Shown: positions 1 to 7,135 of the stretch, one piece after another
Numbering within the stretch: the first letter of the stretch is position 1
Layout: every line of letters begins with the position of its first letter
NCBI GenBank assembly: GCA_964346275.1
Contig: CAYFUR010000118.1
Span: 1-11,561, forward strand
Reading direction: 5' to 3'
Length of the DNA: 11,561 nucleotides
Source of the DNA: CAYFUR01 sp964346275
GTDB taxonomy: Bacteria > Sumerlaeota > Sumerlaeia > SLMS01
Program-made: the position numbers and the translations under genes
Notes under the pieces: generated by a model
What the model saw: the letters and a program-made list of their open reading frames with translations, nothing else
Told to the model about the DNA's origin: nothing
Databases searched by the model: none

Positions 1-139
1 CCACCGCATTGCTGGGGGACGGGTTGTGGGTGATAAAAGCCGCCAAAAAGAACGCCCGGTACGGCGGGGGGTCGTCGGCCTGGACCGACGACCCGCCAAT
101 CAGTATCGCAACAAACGCGGCAGTGAGTACCTGCCTCAT
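1..139 (-). CDS. secreted protein of unknown function, N-terminal fragment (runs off the left edge)
   Basis: On the minus strand an open frame starts with ATG at 139-137 and stays open to the window edge (46 codons). Its start overlaps the TGA stop of the preceding muramidase-amidase gene as ATGA, a typical sign of translational coupling. The peptide begins MRQVLTAAFVAILIGGSSVQA, a clear Sec signal peptide with a short basic start, a hydrophobic core and a likely cleavage after V-Q-A, followed by a proline-rich mature start (DDPPPYRAFF). Too little is present to recognise a family. The coupling and the signal peptide suggest it works in the periplasm or outside the cell together with the upstream peptidoglycan enzyme. 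That functional link is inference. Confidence 0.7.
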   Translation of the reverse strand, partial: MRQVLTAAFVAILIGGSSVQADDPPPYRAFFLAAFITHNPSPSNAV

Positions 140-2322
140 TCAGAGCCTGCTTTCTTCTCGAGAACGTATTCTTCGCCGAGCTTGAAGGTCAGGTCCGGTG
201 CATCGGGACCGTCGATCGCGCGCAGATTGGCGATCGGATCATCCTGGAGCCGGAGGAATTTGAAGCCCCAAAGGTAAGCCTCTTCTTCTTCCTTCCGCTT
301 TTCAATCTTCTCCACGCCGCGATCAATGTATTCCTGGATCGGCTCTTCGCGCACGCGGGGCGGCGTTGAATGAAGGAAGTTCACCGTGCCGTCTTCTTCG
401 TCGATGGCGATCAGGCCGGTGTGAGTTGCGTAGGCGCCGCCATTCCCGCGGCCGACGATGACGTTCACAAAATCGCCATCGCGAAGCTGGCCGGAAATGT
501 CGGATACCTTTTCCCAGGGAACATAGGAGACTTCGAGTTCTTCCACCGGCACATCGACATCCAGGCCGTAGCGGTTCTTAAAGAAGCGCTCGCGGTTGAC
601 TCGCTGTGTATAGAACCCCACGTCGTTGCCGGCCAGTTCTTCGGAAATGTCCTGAACGAGCCAGGAATTGTTCTGATCCCAATCCGCTTCCGTGTAGTGA
701 TTGCGCGTCTGAACGCTGACCACGCCGTCCTCATAGCGGATGCGCTGGAGCATGGCAAAAAAGGTTGGCCAGTCTTGCGAAAGCGCCATGGCGTAGGAGT
801 GCTCGGTAAAGACGACGCAATCGCTGCGGTCCAGGCTGTAGAGCGGCTGGGCATCGTGGGCCTGGAAGGGGAGTTCGCCGAGCAAATACATGTCGTAGGG
901 CTGGCCGAGATTCTTGCGGCCAAAATGCACGACGCGCTCGCGCAGGTCGGGATACTTTTCCTGGGCGTGGCCGAGATAGACATCCAGGTCTCTCTCATCG
1001 AATTCGTAGAGCGGCTTGTCTTCCAGGTCAAAGATGCGCTTCTTCGGATAGAGCAGGTAATTCGCGCGCAGTTCCATGAATTCTTCCACGTCATCCTGAT
1101 AGCTGGCGATGATGTCTTCCGCGGAATCACCCGCCGCGATGCGCTCGCGGATCTCGCTGGTGCCGAGAACCTTGTCAACCATGGCCGAGCGGGAATTGTC
1201 GCCGGACCACAATCCGCGTTCGGGATAGAGGTCCTGCATCACTTCCATCATGTGGATTTGCACTTCCACGGGCTCGATCTCGCGAAAATCACTGATGAAG
1301 AAATGCGCGCCGTGAATCGTTTCTCCCTCAAAGGAGGCGGCAAAGGGCTTGAGAGTGATCGGCTTGACGAGCACATTTTCCAGCTCTTTCTCGCGCAGCG
1401 CGCCGACGAATTCCTGGGCGTCGATATACGGCGCGGCGATGATCTCAAAGGCGAGGGGATAGCCCACGCCGATGGAGACGTCGCTACGCAGTTCGCCGAT
1501 GATTCCCGTCAGATTATAGTAGAAAGACGTTTTCGCGCTCGGTACGTTGGGCGAGCTGGGCACAAAAGGAAGGCCCGTGTCCCACTGAAGCATCTCGCGA
1601 TAGTAGCCGCGCATGGGAACGACTGTCAGGTCGCATTTCACTTCCGTATAGTTGTCGTTAAACAGGAGGGCCGTCTCGCCCGGTGTCAGGCCGTACATAT
1701 ACGGAATGGGATAGAGGCCGACAAAGCTGGTGCCTTCCTGGGGCTTGAGGATATTGCCGCTCACTTTGTGCGCGCCGCAGGGATTCGGGTGATCAAGAAC
1801 CAGGAAGGGGATGTCCGCCTTGGCGCATTCTTCCATGGCATAGGCCATCGTATAGATGTATGTATAGGAGCGGGAGCCGACATCCTGCATGTCGTAAATC
1901 ATGACATCGATGCCCTCGAGCCACTCCTGCGGAGGCCGCCGGGTGCTGCCGTAAAGGCTGTACATCGGCAAGCCCGTTCTGGGATCGATTTCCTTTTCTA
2001 CTTTCTCTCCGGCATAGGCATCGCCGCGCACGCCGTGCTCCGGGCCGAAGAGCTTCACCAGCTCGACTTCCGGGTGATCGTTCAGGATGTCCACGGTGGA
2101 GCGCAGCTTGCTGTCCACGCCCGTGGGGTTCGTGATCAGCCCGACACGCTTGCCGCGAATCAGGTCCATGTACTGGTCCTCTTCCGTAAGCGTTTCGACC
2201 CCCGGTTGCACCGCCGGGTTTTTCAGGCTCATCGGATTGCATTCAAACTCGGCGCTTCGCGCCAGGCCCGGCAGCAACAGAATTGCAGCCAGCAGGTAAC
2301 TCAGAACCACGCGCTTTGACAT
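136..2322 (-). CDS. secreted NamZ-like (DUF1343) exo-N-acetylmuramidase fused to a DUF1460 amidase
   Basis: 728 residues. A signal peptide (1-24, ending ARSA) sends it across the membrane. Residues about 54-420 are a DUF1343/NamZ domain: GKRVGLITNPTGVD (57-70), LFGPEHGVRGDAYAGEKV (91-108), DVGSRSYTYIYTM (147-159), LDHPNP (177-182) and PSSPNVPS (256-263). NamZ enzymes such as B. subtilis YbbC release MurNAc from the non-reducing ends of peptidoglycan fragments. Residues about 440-690 match DUF1460, an NlpC/P60-like amidase group: DCVVFTEHSYAMALS with likely nucleophile Cys502, and YATHTGL with likely His634. The two domains could strip a muropeptide to free MurNAc and peptide. The segment at 275-298 reads VSIGVGY where YbbC-type proteins usually have a GRGT motif, so NamZ activity should not be assumed. 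The start at 2322 was chosen because it gives the signal peptide and follows a GGGGGA ribosome site; the frame is open further upstream only as a shadow of the esterase gene. Confidence 0.9.
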   Translation of the reverse strand: MSKRVVLSYLLAAILLLPGLARSAEFECNPMSLKNPAVQPGVETLTEEDQYMDLIRGKRVGLITNPTGVDSKLRSTVDILNDHPEVELVKLFGPEHGVRGDAYAGEKVEKEIDPRTGLPMYSLYGSTRRPPQEWLEGIDVMIYDMQDVGSRSYTYIYTMAYAMEECAKADIPFLVLDHPNPCGAHKVSGNILKPQEGTSFVGLYPIPYMYGLTPGETALLFNDNYTEVKCDLTVVPMRGYYREMLQWDTGLPFVPSSPNVPSAKTSFYYNLTGIIGELRSDVSIGVGYPLAFEIIAAPYIDAQEFVGALREKELENVLVKPITLKPFAASFEGETIHGAHFFISDFREIEPVEVQIHMMEVMQDLYPERGLWSGDNSRSAMVDKVLGTSEIRERIAAGDSAEDIIASYQDDVEEFMELRANYLLYPKKRIFDLEDKPLYEFDERDLDVYLGHAQEKYPDLRERVVHFGRKNLGQPYDMYLLGELPFQAHDAQPLYSLDRSDCVVFTEHSYAMALSQDWPTFFAMLQRIRYEDGVVSVQTRNHYTEADWDQNNSWLVQDISEELAGNDVGFYTQRVNRERFFKNRYGLDVDVPVEELEVSYVPWEKVSDISGQLRDGDFVNVIVGRGNGGAYATHTGLIAIDEEDGTVNFLHSTPPRVREEPIQEYIDRGVEKIEKRKEEEEAYLWGFKFLRLQDDPIANLRAIDGPDAPDLTFKLGEEYVLEKKAGSE

Positions 2323-2325
2323 TGG

Positions 2326-2341
2326 ATCGGATTCCCCCGAT
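2326..2341 (-). promoter_or_regulatory. small hairpin holding the ribosome binding site of the muramidase-amidase gene
   Basis: In the minus-strand transcript ATCGG and CCGAT can pair (5 bp) around the hexaloop GGGAAT, which includes part of the purine-rich ribosome site just before the ATG at 2322. The structure is short and may be chance. It could modestly limit translation initiation, or be opened by ribosomes. Confidence 0.25.
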
Positions 2342-2381
2342 AAAAAAGTGACGGATTGGGACGTCTCATCCCAACCCATCA
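2342..2381 (-). terminator. intrinsic terminator-like hairpin between the esterase and muramidase-amidase genes
   Basis: On the minus strand TGATGGGTTGGGA (2381-2369) pairs with TCCCAATCCGTCA (2361-2349) across the 7-nt loop TGAGACG. This gives a 13-bp stem with two G-U wobbles, followed by one C and six T (2347-2342). The wobbles become C-A mismatches on the plus strand, so it folds well only in minus-strand RNA, the direction of both flanking genes. It lies 45 nt past the esterase stop but only about 20 nt before the next start codon. It could therefore end the esterase message, or act as an attenuator in the leader of the muramidase-amidase gene. Confidence 0.65.
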
Positions 2382-2410
2382 AATTTAGACCGGCTCCATC
2401 GCCCGGGCAA
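2382..2410 (-). promoter_or_regulatory. possible sigma70-type promoter for the muramidase-amidase gene
   Basis: On the minus strand TTGCCC (2410-2405) and TAAATT (2387-2382) are separated by 17 nt, four of six matches each to the -35 and -10 consensus. Transcription would begin near 2376, inside the left arm of the terminator hairpin, so RNA made here would lack part of that stem. This would explain how the downstream gene is expressed past the terminator. The match is modest, and an A/T-rich hexamer in an intergenic gap can arise by chance. Confidence 0.3.
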
Positions 2411-2426
2411 GGCGATCTTTGATTCT

Positions 2427-4037
2427 TTACAAGTCTCCTGTCTTCATGACGTGAGAATAAAGAATCGATCTCAGGCCGGGCCGCCACATCACCTGCACCC
2501 GCGAGGCCTCCGCCGGGAGGTAATCCCCCAGTTTCTTGGAGAGCGGAATCGGCACCATCAGCGTGAAACTGCTCCCAGGATCCGACAAATCCGGCTTGGG
2601 CGAGGCAATAGCGTCCTGCCACCAGGAAGGCTTCCATTCCTCCTGGTTCTCCAGAAGGTCTTTCAACTCGTTTGCGGAGACGTGGAAGTAATTCCAACCA
2701 TCATCGGACCGGGCGTAGAAGTCGAGGAGTTCATCGAGCGACAGATCCCCCTGCTCCAGTTCCGGAAGGAACGAAGTCTCGGACAACAGCACCACCCTGC
2801 CTGCCTGGTTTCCCGACACGATCTCTCCAATGCGTTCGAGCATCTTGTCCCTGGGCGTGACGACTTCACCGATCACGGGGCTTTGCGGCGGCTCCAGGCT
2901 TTCGGCGTCCACCACCTTGGGCATCCAGATGGGTGTGCCCGGCATACCTGGTCCCATGCCGCGTTTCAAGGTCTTCTCTGCGGGAAGTCGATCCTCCCAG
3001 GAAAACCGAATGGCCTTTTCATTCCAATCGCTGCTTTTGAGTGTATGATTTTGTCCGTCTATATCGATGATGATGTTTTCGCCCGTATATTCATTGAGCG
3101 GGGGTTGGGAGAAGTCGATGCTGAAGTATTCGCTTCCGCCCGTTTCGATGGCCAGCCGCCCTTGGGAATGCCACTGCGCATCCAAGGAGCCCATTTCGAG
3201 CATCAGTTGTTCCTTGGCTTCATTGTTTCCCGTCGAGACCAGTCGCTTGCCCGGTTCGATCTCGTGAATCCGCAGCCACCATGCCTTGCCGCGGCTCGGT
3301 GTCCAGGCGCGCAGGTGGATCTTTTCCGGAGCCGTTTGCCGAGTGCGGCCGCGGAGCTGTTCTCCCGCGATGGGCAGCCACTTGTTGATCCAGGAGGATT
3401 CATGTCCCGCGCCGCGCTCCTCATGATAGAGATGAGAAATTCCAATGCGCCCAAGAGCGGAGACGGCCTGGCGCGAGTAAAAGACTTCAACCGCCGGGTC
3501 TTCATCTCCGTGAAACACCGCCGGAGCCAGATACTCCAGGTTGGGAAGCAACTCGCGCGGCGCCCATCCGGCCATGGGCACGATGCCGGCCCACACATCG
3601 GGATGCGCCGACCCAAGAAACCAGGTGCCCCAGCCCCCCATGGAATGGCCGATCAGGTATATCCGGTCTTCGTCCACATGGATCGCACTCTTTGCGTGTT
3701 CCATGGCCTCGAAGACGTCTTTTTCCCCTTTTCCGCGATAAAACCAGTTTCCGCGCCCTTGCGGCGCGAGAACATAATAGCCTTCTCTCTCGGCCCATTC
3801 GCGCACTTCCGTGGCCGTGAACCAGCTCTCCCATGTCGCGCCATAGCCATGAAGCACGACGGCCAGGGGAAGGGCGCTGCCCTTGGCCGCGGCCTCTGGA
3901 ACAAACAGGTTATAGGGCTGCTCCGTTCCGTCTATATCAGAAACAAAGGTCCTCGCATGGGTTCCCGGGGCGAGCGATTCTCCATTGGCGAGTCCCATAG
4001 TCAAAAATCCTAGGAGCAAAGCGAGATATATCCGCAT
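2427..4037 (-). CDS. secreted alpha/beta-hydrolase esterase (PHB depolymerase/prolyl oligopeptidase-like) with C-terminal extension
   Basis: 536 residues with an N-terminal signal peptide (1-19, MRIYLALLLGFLTMGLANG). Residues about 25-235 are an alpha/beta hydrolase of the polyhydroxybutyrate-depolymerase/esterase type: oxyanion-hole segment VLHGYG (61-66), nucleophile elbow GHSMGGWG with Ser132, a probable acid in HGDEDP (176-181, Asp178 or Asp180) and probable His212 in GAGHES. The triad is therefore complete and hydrolysis of an ester or peptide bond outside the cytoplasm is likely; the substrate cannot be told. Residues about 240-340 look like the beta-rich accessory domain found behind similar esterases (AWWLRIHEIEPGKRL, IIIDIDGQ). 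The last 150 residues are not part of the hydrolase fold. The start at 4037 gives the signal peptide and follows an AAAGG ribosome site; 27 further in-frame codons upstream look non-coding. It sits 112 bp after the isomerase gene. Confidence 0.85.
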   Translation of the reverse strand: MRIYLALLLGFLTMGLANGESLAPGTHARTFVSDIDGTEQPYNLFVPEAAAKGSALPLAVVLHGYGATWESWFTATEVREWAEREGYYVLAPQGRGNWFYRGKGEKDVFEAMEHAKSAIHVDEDRIYLIGHSMGGWGTWFLGSAHPDVWAGIVPMAGWAPRELLPNLEYLAPAVFHGDEDPAVEVFYSRQAVSALGRIGISHLYHEERGAGHESSWINKWLPIAGEQLRGRTRQTAPEKIHLRAWTPSRGKAWWLRIHEIEPGKRLVSTGNNEAKEQLMLEMGSLDAQWHSQGRLAIETGGSEYFSIDFSQPPLNEYTGENIIIDIDGQNHTLKSSDWNEKAIRFSWEDRLPAEKTLKRGMGPGMPGTPIWMPKVVDAESLEPPQSPVIGEVVTPRDKMLERIGEIVSGNQAGRVVLLSETSFLPELEQGDLSLDELLDFYARSDDGWNYFHVSANELKDLLENQEEWKPSWWQDAIASPKPDLSDPGSSFTLMVPIPLSKKLGDYLPAEASRVQVMWRPGLRSILYSHVMKTGDL

Positions 4038-4149
4038 CGGCCTGCCTTTCTTCAAGCGGTGTCCAAGGCGGCTTATGCCATCCTCGCGAGCAATCTGGCG
4101 AGGGGGCCGGTGCGGCACAAGAGAAGGTTCTCGACTGTCGGGAGGGGAA

Positions 4150-5034
4150 TTACTCTTCCAGCTCGAAACCCGCCGTGGCCAGTTGCTTCTCGACCAGCGC
4201 CTTTCCCTGGACGAGGGCTTCGCGGATTTCCTCTTCCTCGGTGAACTCGGGATCTTTCGCCGGTTCGATGGTCATCGGCCCGGTGTATCCTTGCTTCTTC
4301 AATTCTTCGAAAAGAGGGGGGAAATCGACCTCGCCGTAGCCGGGGAGGCGGTCGTGAGAGGAACGGGGATCATAGCAGCCGTGGCGCTGCTGTTCCAAGA
4401 GGAGCCGTTCGTGATCCTTGATGTGAAAGTGGTAGATACGTCCCGGAAAAGCGCGGATGAATTCCAGCGGATCGATTTGCTGCTTGATGCAGTGGCTCGG
4501 ATCGAACTCCATGCCGAGCGCAACGGACGGCACCTCTTCGAAAATTCTTTCATAGGCTTCGGGAGTGTGGCTCAGGTTGATGCCCCGCACCGGATATCCG
4601 CGAAACATTGTGCAGTTTTCAAACGCGAGCCGGACGCGGAAATCCTCCGCCAGCCGCGCCAGGGGGGTCCAGACATCCTTGAAGAGCGGAATGTTTTCCT
4701 CGATGGGAAGCTCCGGGTCGCGGCCGGCAAAAACACCGATCACAGGAACTTTGAAAACCTCCGCGGCCATGCGGATGACATTCTTCAGGCGTTGCGACTC
4801 CTCGATCCGCAGGTTCTCCTGGGGAGCCAGCATATTGCGATAAAAGCCCAGCGCGGAAACGCGGAACCCCCGATTCTGCAGATCTTTGGCCGCTTCCCGC
4901 GCCTCGTTCAGACCGCCATCGAGCGTATCAATGGGAAAGCCCGGCCCGAGCCGCAGTTGCAGATTCCGTATCCCCACTGCGTCGGCACGCATGAGGAACG
5001 ATTCCTCGTAGGGACATTGGAGAGCAAGTTTCAT
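4150..5034 (-). CDS. sugar phosphate isomerase/epimerase-like TIM-barrel protein (xylose isomerase-like, AP_endonuc_2 fold)
   Basis: 294 residues, no signal peptide, so cytoplasmic. It has the layout of the xylose-isomerase-like TIM-barrel family (IolE/IolI, hydroxypyruvate isomerase, tagatose epimerase relatives). Metal-binding positions are visible in order: Glu139 in AFENCT, Asp178 and His181 in FDPSHC, His204 in YHFHIKD and Glu257 in MTIEPAKD, spaced as in metal-dependent family members. GFYRNML (63-69) and PVIGVFAGRDP (97-107) are typical strand ends. The family interconverts keto/aldo sugars or inositol derivatives; the substrate here is unknown. The neighbouring secreted esterase and muramidase would fit use of released sugars, but that is inference. 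The start MKLALQCP at 5034 fits the first barrel strand. Its ribosome site is weak: a GGGGG run lies about 12 nt upstream. An alternative start 18 codons earlier would add an unlikely basic leader. Confidence 0.85.
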   Translation of the reverse strand: MKLALQCPYEESFLMRADAVGIRNLQLRLGPGFPIDTLDGGLNEAREAAKDLQNRGFRVSALGFYRNMLAPQENLRIEESQRLKNVIRMAAEVFKVPVIGVFAGRDPELPIEENIPLFKDVWTPLARLAEDFRVRLAFENCTMFRGYPVRGINLSHTPEAYERIFEEVPSVALGMEFDPSHCIKQQIDPLEFIRAFPGRIYHFHIKDHERLLLEQQRHGCYDPRSSHDRLPGYGEVDFPPLFEELKKQGYTGPMTIEPAKDPEFTEEEEIREALVQGKALVEKQLATAGFELEE

Positions 5035-5193
5035 ATATGGGGCGATCCCCCTTCTGCAAGTTCGCCGAGGCTTCCCGGCTGCGGCCATCCCTCGCTCGCC
5101 CCTCCCCGTTTGTCAATACGGGTTGTGACCCCAAGGATGGTCTCAGCCGTGCACAGTCTCTTGGACTCCGTGGTGGTGGGGTGCCTGGGAGTG

Positions 5194-5221
5194 AAAAACC
5201 GGCGGTGTGTCTAGACACGCC
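5194..5221 (-). terminator. candidate intrinsic terminator downstream of pyrG
   Basis: About 30 nt past the pyrG stop the minus strand reads GGC-GTGT, loop CTAG, ACAC, a 3-nt bulge, GCC, then GG and five T (5198-5194). The core is the perfect 12-bp palindrome GTGTCTAGACAC (5207-5218). The hairpin with a T run suits a terminator ending the pyrG message before the isomerase gene. The bulge and the small CTAG loop make it only moderately convincing, and the palindrome could instead be an operator. Confidence 0.4.
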
Positions 5222-5252
5222 CCCCGGTGGAAGAATGGCGTTTTCAGCCCGT

Positions 5253-6878
5253 TCAGACCTGTTGGAGTTTCTGCTGGCGAGCCTCCAGAGCCGCCCCAAT
5301 GAAACCTTTGAACAGAGGATGGGGGGCCAGCGGCCGGCTTTGGAATTCGGGGTGGAACTGGCATCCGATGAAAAAGGGGTGATCCGGCAATTCCGCCATT
5401 TCAACGAGATCCGTATCCTCGAAAAGGCCGCTGAAAACCATGCCCATCTCTTCGAATCGAGGCCGGTATTCGTTGTTTACCTCATAGCGGTGGCGGTGGC
5501 GCTCGTTTACTTCCAGGCTGCCGTAAAGCTCGGCTACTTTCGTATCCGGTTTGATCTTCATGGGATAAGATCCAAGACGCATCGTTCCGCCGAGGTTCAG
5601 GACGGCTTTCTGGCTGAGCATGAGATCGACCACCGGATTCGCCGTCTCGTCCGTGAATTCTTTCGAGTTCGCGTCCTCGAGGCCGCAGACGTTGCGGGCA
5701 AAGCCTATGAGGGCCACTTGCAGGCCGAGGCAGATTCCAAAGTAGGGAATCTTATTCTCCCGGGCGTATTCGGCCGCCATGATTTTCCCCTCGATACCGC
5801 GCGAGCCGAACCCGCCGGGGATCAGGATGCCATCGATATTCTCCAGGGCCGCGGGGCCTTCTTTCTCCAGGTGTTCACTGTCGATGCGATCGATCTCCAG
5901 GTTCACGCCGTGATGGAAAGCGGCGGCGTTCAGCGCTTCGTATATCGAGATATACGCGTCCTGCAGATCAATGTACTTGCCAATAACTCCCACGCGGACG
6001 TCTTTATCGCAAGAGCGGATCTTGGCCAGCAGGCCTTCCCACGCGCTGAATTGAGTGGACTCCGCCTCCATGCCCAGCTTGTGGATCACCCAGTCGTCCA
6101 GGCCCTGGCGATGAAGCATCATCGGCACTTCGTAGATAATATCCACATTCACCGATTCGAAGACCGCCCGCTCTTCCACGTTGCAGAACATGCCGATCTT
6201 TTTGCGCTGGGTTGCGTCCATGGCGACTTCCGTTCGGCAGATCAATCCATCTGGCTGGATGCCGATTTCCCGAAGCGCCTTCACACTGTGCTGGGTGGGC
6301 TTGGTTTTCAGCTCGCCCGCCCCCGAAATATAAGGAAGCAGGGTCAGATGCAGAAAGAGGCAATTCTCCCGGCCCACGTCGTAGGGAATCTGGCGAATTG
6401 CTTCGAGGAAGGGGAGCGACTCGATATCGCCGACGGTTCCGCCGATTTCCACCATCAGCATATCCGCCTTCTTGTCCCGGCCCAGGCCCAGAATCCGGCG
6501 TTTCACCTCGTCGGTGATGTGTGGAATCACCTGCACCGTGCCGCCCAGATAATCGCCCCGGCGTTCCTTCATGATCACCGAGTTGTAAACTTGGCCAGCA
6601 GTCACATTATGGGCCTTGCTGGTGGGCTTGTTGAGGAAACGTTCGTAGTGGCCCAGATCAAGGTCCGTTTCCGCGCCATCGTCGGTGACGAACACCTCGC
6701 CGTGCTGGAACGGGCTCATGGTGCCCGGGTCGATGTTCAGGTAGGGGTCGAGCTTCATGATTTCCGCGTTGACGCCCCGGTCGACGAGCAACGAACCAAG
6801 CCCGGCGGCCGCGATCCCCTTGCCCAGCGAGGAGGCCACCCCGCCGCTTACAAATACATATTTCGTGGATGTCCTCAT
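5253..6878 (-). CDS. pyrG: CTP synthase (glutamine-hydrolysing)
   Basis: 541 residues, the normal length for the family. It makes CTP from UTP, ATP and glutamine in the cytoplasm, the last step of pyrimidine nucleotide synthesis. The N-terminal synthetase (amidoligase) domain shows VSGGVASSLGKG (P-loop, 10-21), KLDPYLNIDPGTMSPFQHGE (42-61), EIGGTVGDIES (144-154) and TKPTQHSVK (192-200). The C-terminal class I glutamine amidotransferase domain has PGGFGSRG (354-361), the nucleophile Cys383 in GICLGLQ, and His509/Glu511 in FHPEF, so the triad is intact. The start MRTSTKYVFVSGGV matches the usual family N-terminus. An AAAGGGG ribosome site lies 8 nt before the ATG. Its 5' side is divergent from the 7136 gene, so it is the first gene of its unit. 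Confidence 0.98.
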   Translation of the reverse strand: MRTSTKYVFVSGGVASSLGKGIAAAGLGSLLVDRGVNAEIMKLDPYLNIDPGTMSPFQHGEVFVTDDGAETDLDLGHYERFLNKPTSKAHNVTAGQVYNSVIMKERRGDYLGGTVQVIPHITDEVKRRILGLGRDKKADMLMVEIGGTVGDIESLPFLEAIRQIPYDVGRENCLFLHLTLLPYISGAGELKTKPTQHSVKALREIGIQPDGLICRTEVAMDATQRKKIGMFCNVEERAVFESVNVDIIYEVPMMLHRQGLDDWVIHKLGMEAESTQFSAWEGLLAKIRSCDKDVRVGVIGKYIDLQDAYISIYEALNAAAFHHGVNLEIDRIDSEHLEKEGPAALENIDGILIPGGFGSRGIEGKIMAAEYARENKIPYFGICLGLQVALIGFARNVCGLEDANSKEFTDETANPVVDLMLSQKAVLNLGGTMRLGSYPMKIKPDTKVAELYGSLEVNERHRHRYEVNNEYRPRFEEMGMVFSGLFEDTDLVEMAELPDHPFFIGCQFHPEFQSRPLAPHPLFKGFIGAALEARQQKLQQV

Positions 6879-6927
6879 GAAGGAGGCCCCTTTTGAATCG
6901 AGTGATACGCCGCAAAGCCGGGACTAT

Positions 6928-6956
6928 GACATACCGGTGACGCGCTCCCGAGTCAA
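6928..6956 (-). promoter_or_regulatory. candidate pyrG promoter
   Basis: On the minus strand TTGACT (6956-6951, five of six to the -35 consensus) is followed after exactly 17 nt by TATGTC (6933-6928), which matches the first three bases of the -10 consensus. The implied start near 6921 leaves a leader of about 43 nt. The leader shows no obvious attenuator such as the C-run initiation control known from Bacillus pyrG. The rest of the 257-bp divergent region shows no gene, and I could not find a convincing promoter for the rightward 7136 gene. Confidence 0.45.
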
Positions 6957-7135
6957 TCCTCGAGACGGGAAAAAACCAACTCCGCTGTTTGCTCTAAGTC
7001 TATACGCCAGAGGGATTCAGATTATTCGCCAAGATTCGCTTGCCATTTCGTGCACGGAGCTACCATGCTGAGCCACATAGAGTTACGCCATGAATCCTGT
7101 GCTGCCGGCCAGATGGCGAAGAAAAGGACCCATTC

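Noticed and set aside
26..277. 83-codon plus-strand frame at the left edge.
   Set aside because: It overlaps the supported minus-strand genes, is rich in Arg and Ser as expected for a shadow frame, and shows no motif or good ribosome site.
370..2319. A 649-codon plus-strand open frame opposite the muramidase-amidase gene, and similar frames opposite the esterase (2451-4013), pyrG (5037-6896), the 7136/8339 genes (7022-8701, minus) and the solute-binding protein (9212-10960).
   Set aside because: All are in exact codon register with the real genes. In that register stops come only from TTA, CTA and TCA codons, which GC-rich genes rarely use, so long antisense frames are expected. Their translations show no family motifs, while the sense frames do.
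2323..2697. N-terminal extension of the muramidase-amidase frame by 125 codons into the esterase gene.
   Set aside because: It would bury a good signal peptide inside the protein, overlap the esterase coding region and ignore the ribosome site before 2322.
4090..4120. CCTCGC/GCGAGG inverted repeat in the gap between the isomerase and esterase genes.
   Set aside because: A 6-bp stem with a 10-nt loop and no following T run; too weak to call a terminator or operator.
4925..5404. Minus-strand frames across the pyrG/isomerase gap (4928-5404 and 5143-5364).
   Set aside because: They cross the ends of two confident genes in other frames and contain the terminator-like sequence; composition is shadow-like.
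6757..7071. Plus-strand frame covering the pyrG start and the divergent region; an AGGAGG sequence at 6882 looked like a ribosome site.
   Set aside because: The start of the frame lies inside pyrG, no proper ATG follows the AGGAGG at a useful distance, and the peptide is low in recognisable structure.
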